From positions 1 to 6,697 of the forward strand of contig JBEKLG010000101.1 in the NCBI GenBank assembly GCA_050010315.1: DNA of 6,697 nucleotides, given 5' to 3'. Both the position numbers and the translations under genes were made by a program. Position 1 is the stretch's first letter; every line of letters starts with the position of its first letter. Shown in pieces: positions 5,823-6,697 of this stretch. Under the pieces are notes generated by a model that saw nothing but the letters and a program-made list of their open reading frames with translations, was not told the DNA's origin and did not search any database. The stretch comes from Bog-793 sp050010315 (GTDB lineage: Bacteria > Actinomycetota > Acidimicrobiia > Acidimicrobiales > Bog-793).

Positions 5823-6527
5823 GTGACGATCGCGGCGAGCTCGCCGCCACCAACCGCGGGACGCGGAGACCGACTCGCCGAGCAAGCGGTGTCTCACGAC
5901 GCCGAAACCATTCATTTCGCGGTCGTCGATGTCGAAACGACCGGGCTCGACCCCGCGACGACGCGCGTTCTCGAATGCGCAGTTGTCGAACTCGCCTCCG
6001 ACGGCCGCGTCCTCGAGGAGTGGACGAGCCTCGTAGCGGTGCCGGGCAAAGGCGAGCTCGGTGCCAGCTGGCTGCACGGAATCACTCGGGAGATGCTCGA
6101 GCCGGCCCCCTCGTTCCGCGAGATCGCCGGGGAGCTGTCGGCTCACCTCGCGGGGCGCGTCGTCGTCGGTCACGTCCTCGAGTTCGACCTCGCCCATCTC
6201 GCCGCGGAGTACGGACGTTGCGGCCTCGTCCTGCCGGACCTCCGTGCAGTCGGCGTCTGTACGCGCGAACTCGCACGGGCGAACCTCCCTCCCGGGTCGC
6301 GATCGCTCATCGCCTGCTGCAAGGCCCTGGGGGTGAGCTGCCCCTCGGCACACACCGCACTCGGCGACGCCAGCGCGACCGCCGCGGTCTTCCGGGCGTT
6401 CCTGCGGCTGGGCGCCGTTCCCGACTTTGGCCCGGCGGGAAGACGCGCCGGCGCGCTCACCTGGCCAACTCTCACTTGCGGTCCGACCCGGGCTGTGCCA
6501 CGACCAACTCGCGAGCAAAGACCCTAA
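5823..6527 (+). CDS. DEDDh 3'-5' exonuclease, DnaQ / Pol III epsilon-like
   Basis: This soluble nuclease of 234 residues should remove nucleotides from DNA (or RNA) 3' ends using two metal ions. Exo I is AVVDVETTGLD with D36 and E38. Exo II is VVVGHVLEFDLAHLAAEYGR with D122. Exo III is SAHTALGDASA with H177 and D182. All five DEDDh residues are present. SWLHGITREML (82-92) is the conserved 'HGIT' substrate-site segment of epsilon and PolC exonucleases. The Asn usually after GH in Exo II is Val here (V118). There are no UvrC, BRCT or polymerase domains, so it is a stand-alone form. The first ~30 residues and the last ~30 (after DFGPAGRRAG) are poorly conserved and Pro/Arg-rich. GTG 5823 is chosen because TACACT lies 6 nt upstream. 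The frame stays open further upstream only because it runs antisense to the secreted protein gene. Replicative proofreading, repair or RNA turnover cannot be told apart from sequence. Confidence 0.88.
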   Translation: MTIAASSPPPTAGRGDRLAEQAVSHDAETIHFAVVDVETTGLDPATTRVLECAVVELASDGRVLEEWTSLVAVPGKGELGASWLHGITREMLEPAPSFREIAGELSAHLAGRVVVGHVLEFDLAHLAAEYGRCGLVLPDLRAVGVCTRELARANLPPGSRSLIACCKALGVSCPSAHTALGDASATAAVFRAFLRLGAVPDFGPAGRRAGALTWPTLTCGPTRAVPRPTREQRP

Positions 6528-6697
6528 TGGGGATCGACCACCTCGCCTGATCAACGAGCGAGGCTGGTCAACCGGGCCACCGACAGGTGAGCACTGCGGG
6601 TCCCAGGGCCTCGAGCCCTACGTCTAGATCGTGCCCCGGTCGGTCGGTGAGGTCTCCTTCGACGGCTGGTGGGATGTCGTGCCTCGAGCACTGAACC
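6528..6697. other. Window-end region with two small palindromes; possible partial minus-strand gene
   Basis: No gene can be firmly called in the last 170 bp. AGGGC-CTCGA-GCCCT (6605-6619) and GTGC-CTCGA-GCAC (6679-6691) are small inverted repeats with the same core GCCTCGAGC. Neither is followed by a T-tract, so they are not obvious intrinsic terminators. On the minus strand a frame entering from the window edge runs 42 codons to a TGA at 6570-6568, reading HDIPPAVEGDLTDRPGHDLD and then VGLEALGPAVLTCRW. Its composition is less Arg/Ser-rich than the shadow frames, so it could be the C-terminus of a gene convergent with the exonuclease. A plus-strand frame from GTG 6631 is also open to the edge. 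Neither is recognised. Confidence 0.3.

Noticed and set aside
6605..6619. Intrinsic terminator downstream of the exonuclease gene
   Set aside because: The stem is only 5 bp and no T-run follows on either strand; it is also about 80 bp after the stop codon.

Overview
The window looks like a piece of a high-GC actinobacterial chromosome. An Acidimicrobiia-type genome is my best guess, but this is inference from GC-rich coding, the gene types and two genes that appear to have leaderless starts; no rRNA or other strong taxonomic marker is present.

Layout. An IS630-family (Tc1/mariner-related) transposase gene opens the window (22-1134, +). It is followed by about 200 bp without a convincing gene, rich in the otherwise rare tetramer CTAG, then a tRNA-Val(GAC) on the minus strand (1343-1416). 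Divergent from the tRNA is a two-gene plus-strand operon. The first gene is a large polytopic GT-C-like membrane protein (about 1506-3941) of the '6-pyruvoyl-tetrahydropterin synthase-related' / YfhO-like kind. The second is a family 2 glycosyltransferase resembling polyprenyl-phosphate sugar synthases (about 3953-4813). A minus-strand gene for a secreted, helical protein of unknown function (4810-5640) meets the operon tail to tail, and both stop codons sit inside one CTAG. Divergent from it is a DEDDh 3'-5' exonuclease of the DnaQ/epsilon type (5823-6527, +). The last 170 bp hold two similar small palindromes and no certain gene.

How the genes may work together. The GT2 enzyme would charge a polyprenyl phosphate with a sugar on the cytoplasmic face, and the GT-C-like protein could transfer that sugar (or another lipid-linked sugar) to an envelope acceptor outside. 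The sequence shows the pairing; the substrate is unknown. The secreted protein may be another envelope component but is transcribed separately. The exonuclease is a stand-alone proofreading or repair-type nuclease with no evident link to the glycosylation genes.

I found no CRISPR array, defence island, phage module or convincing new system. The points most worth a second look are the CTAG cluster between transposase and tRNA, the stem-loop over the transposase start, the two leaderless promoters, the shared CTAG stop and the TCACA direct repeats upstream of the secreted protein gene.
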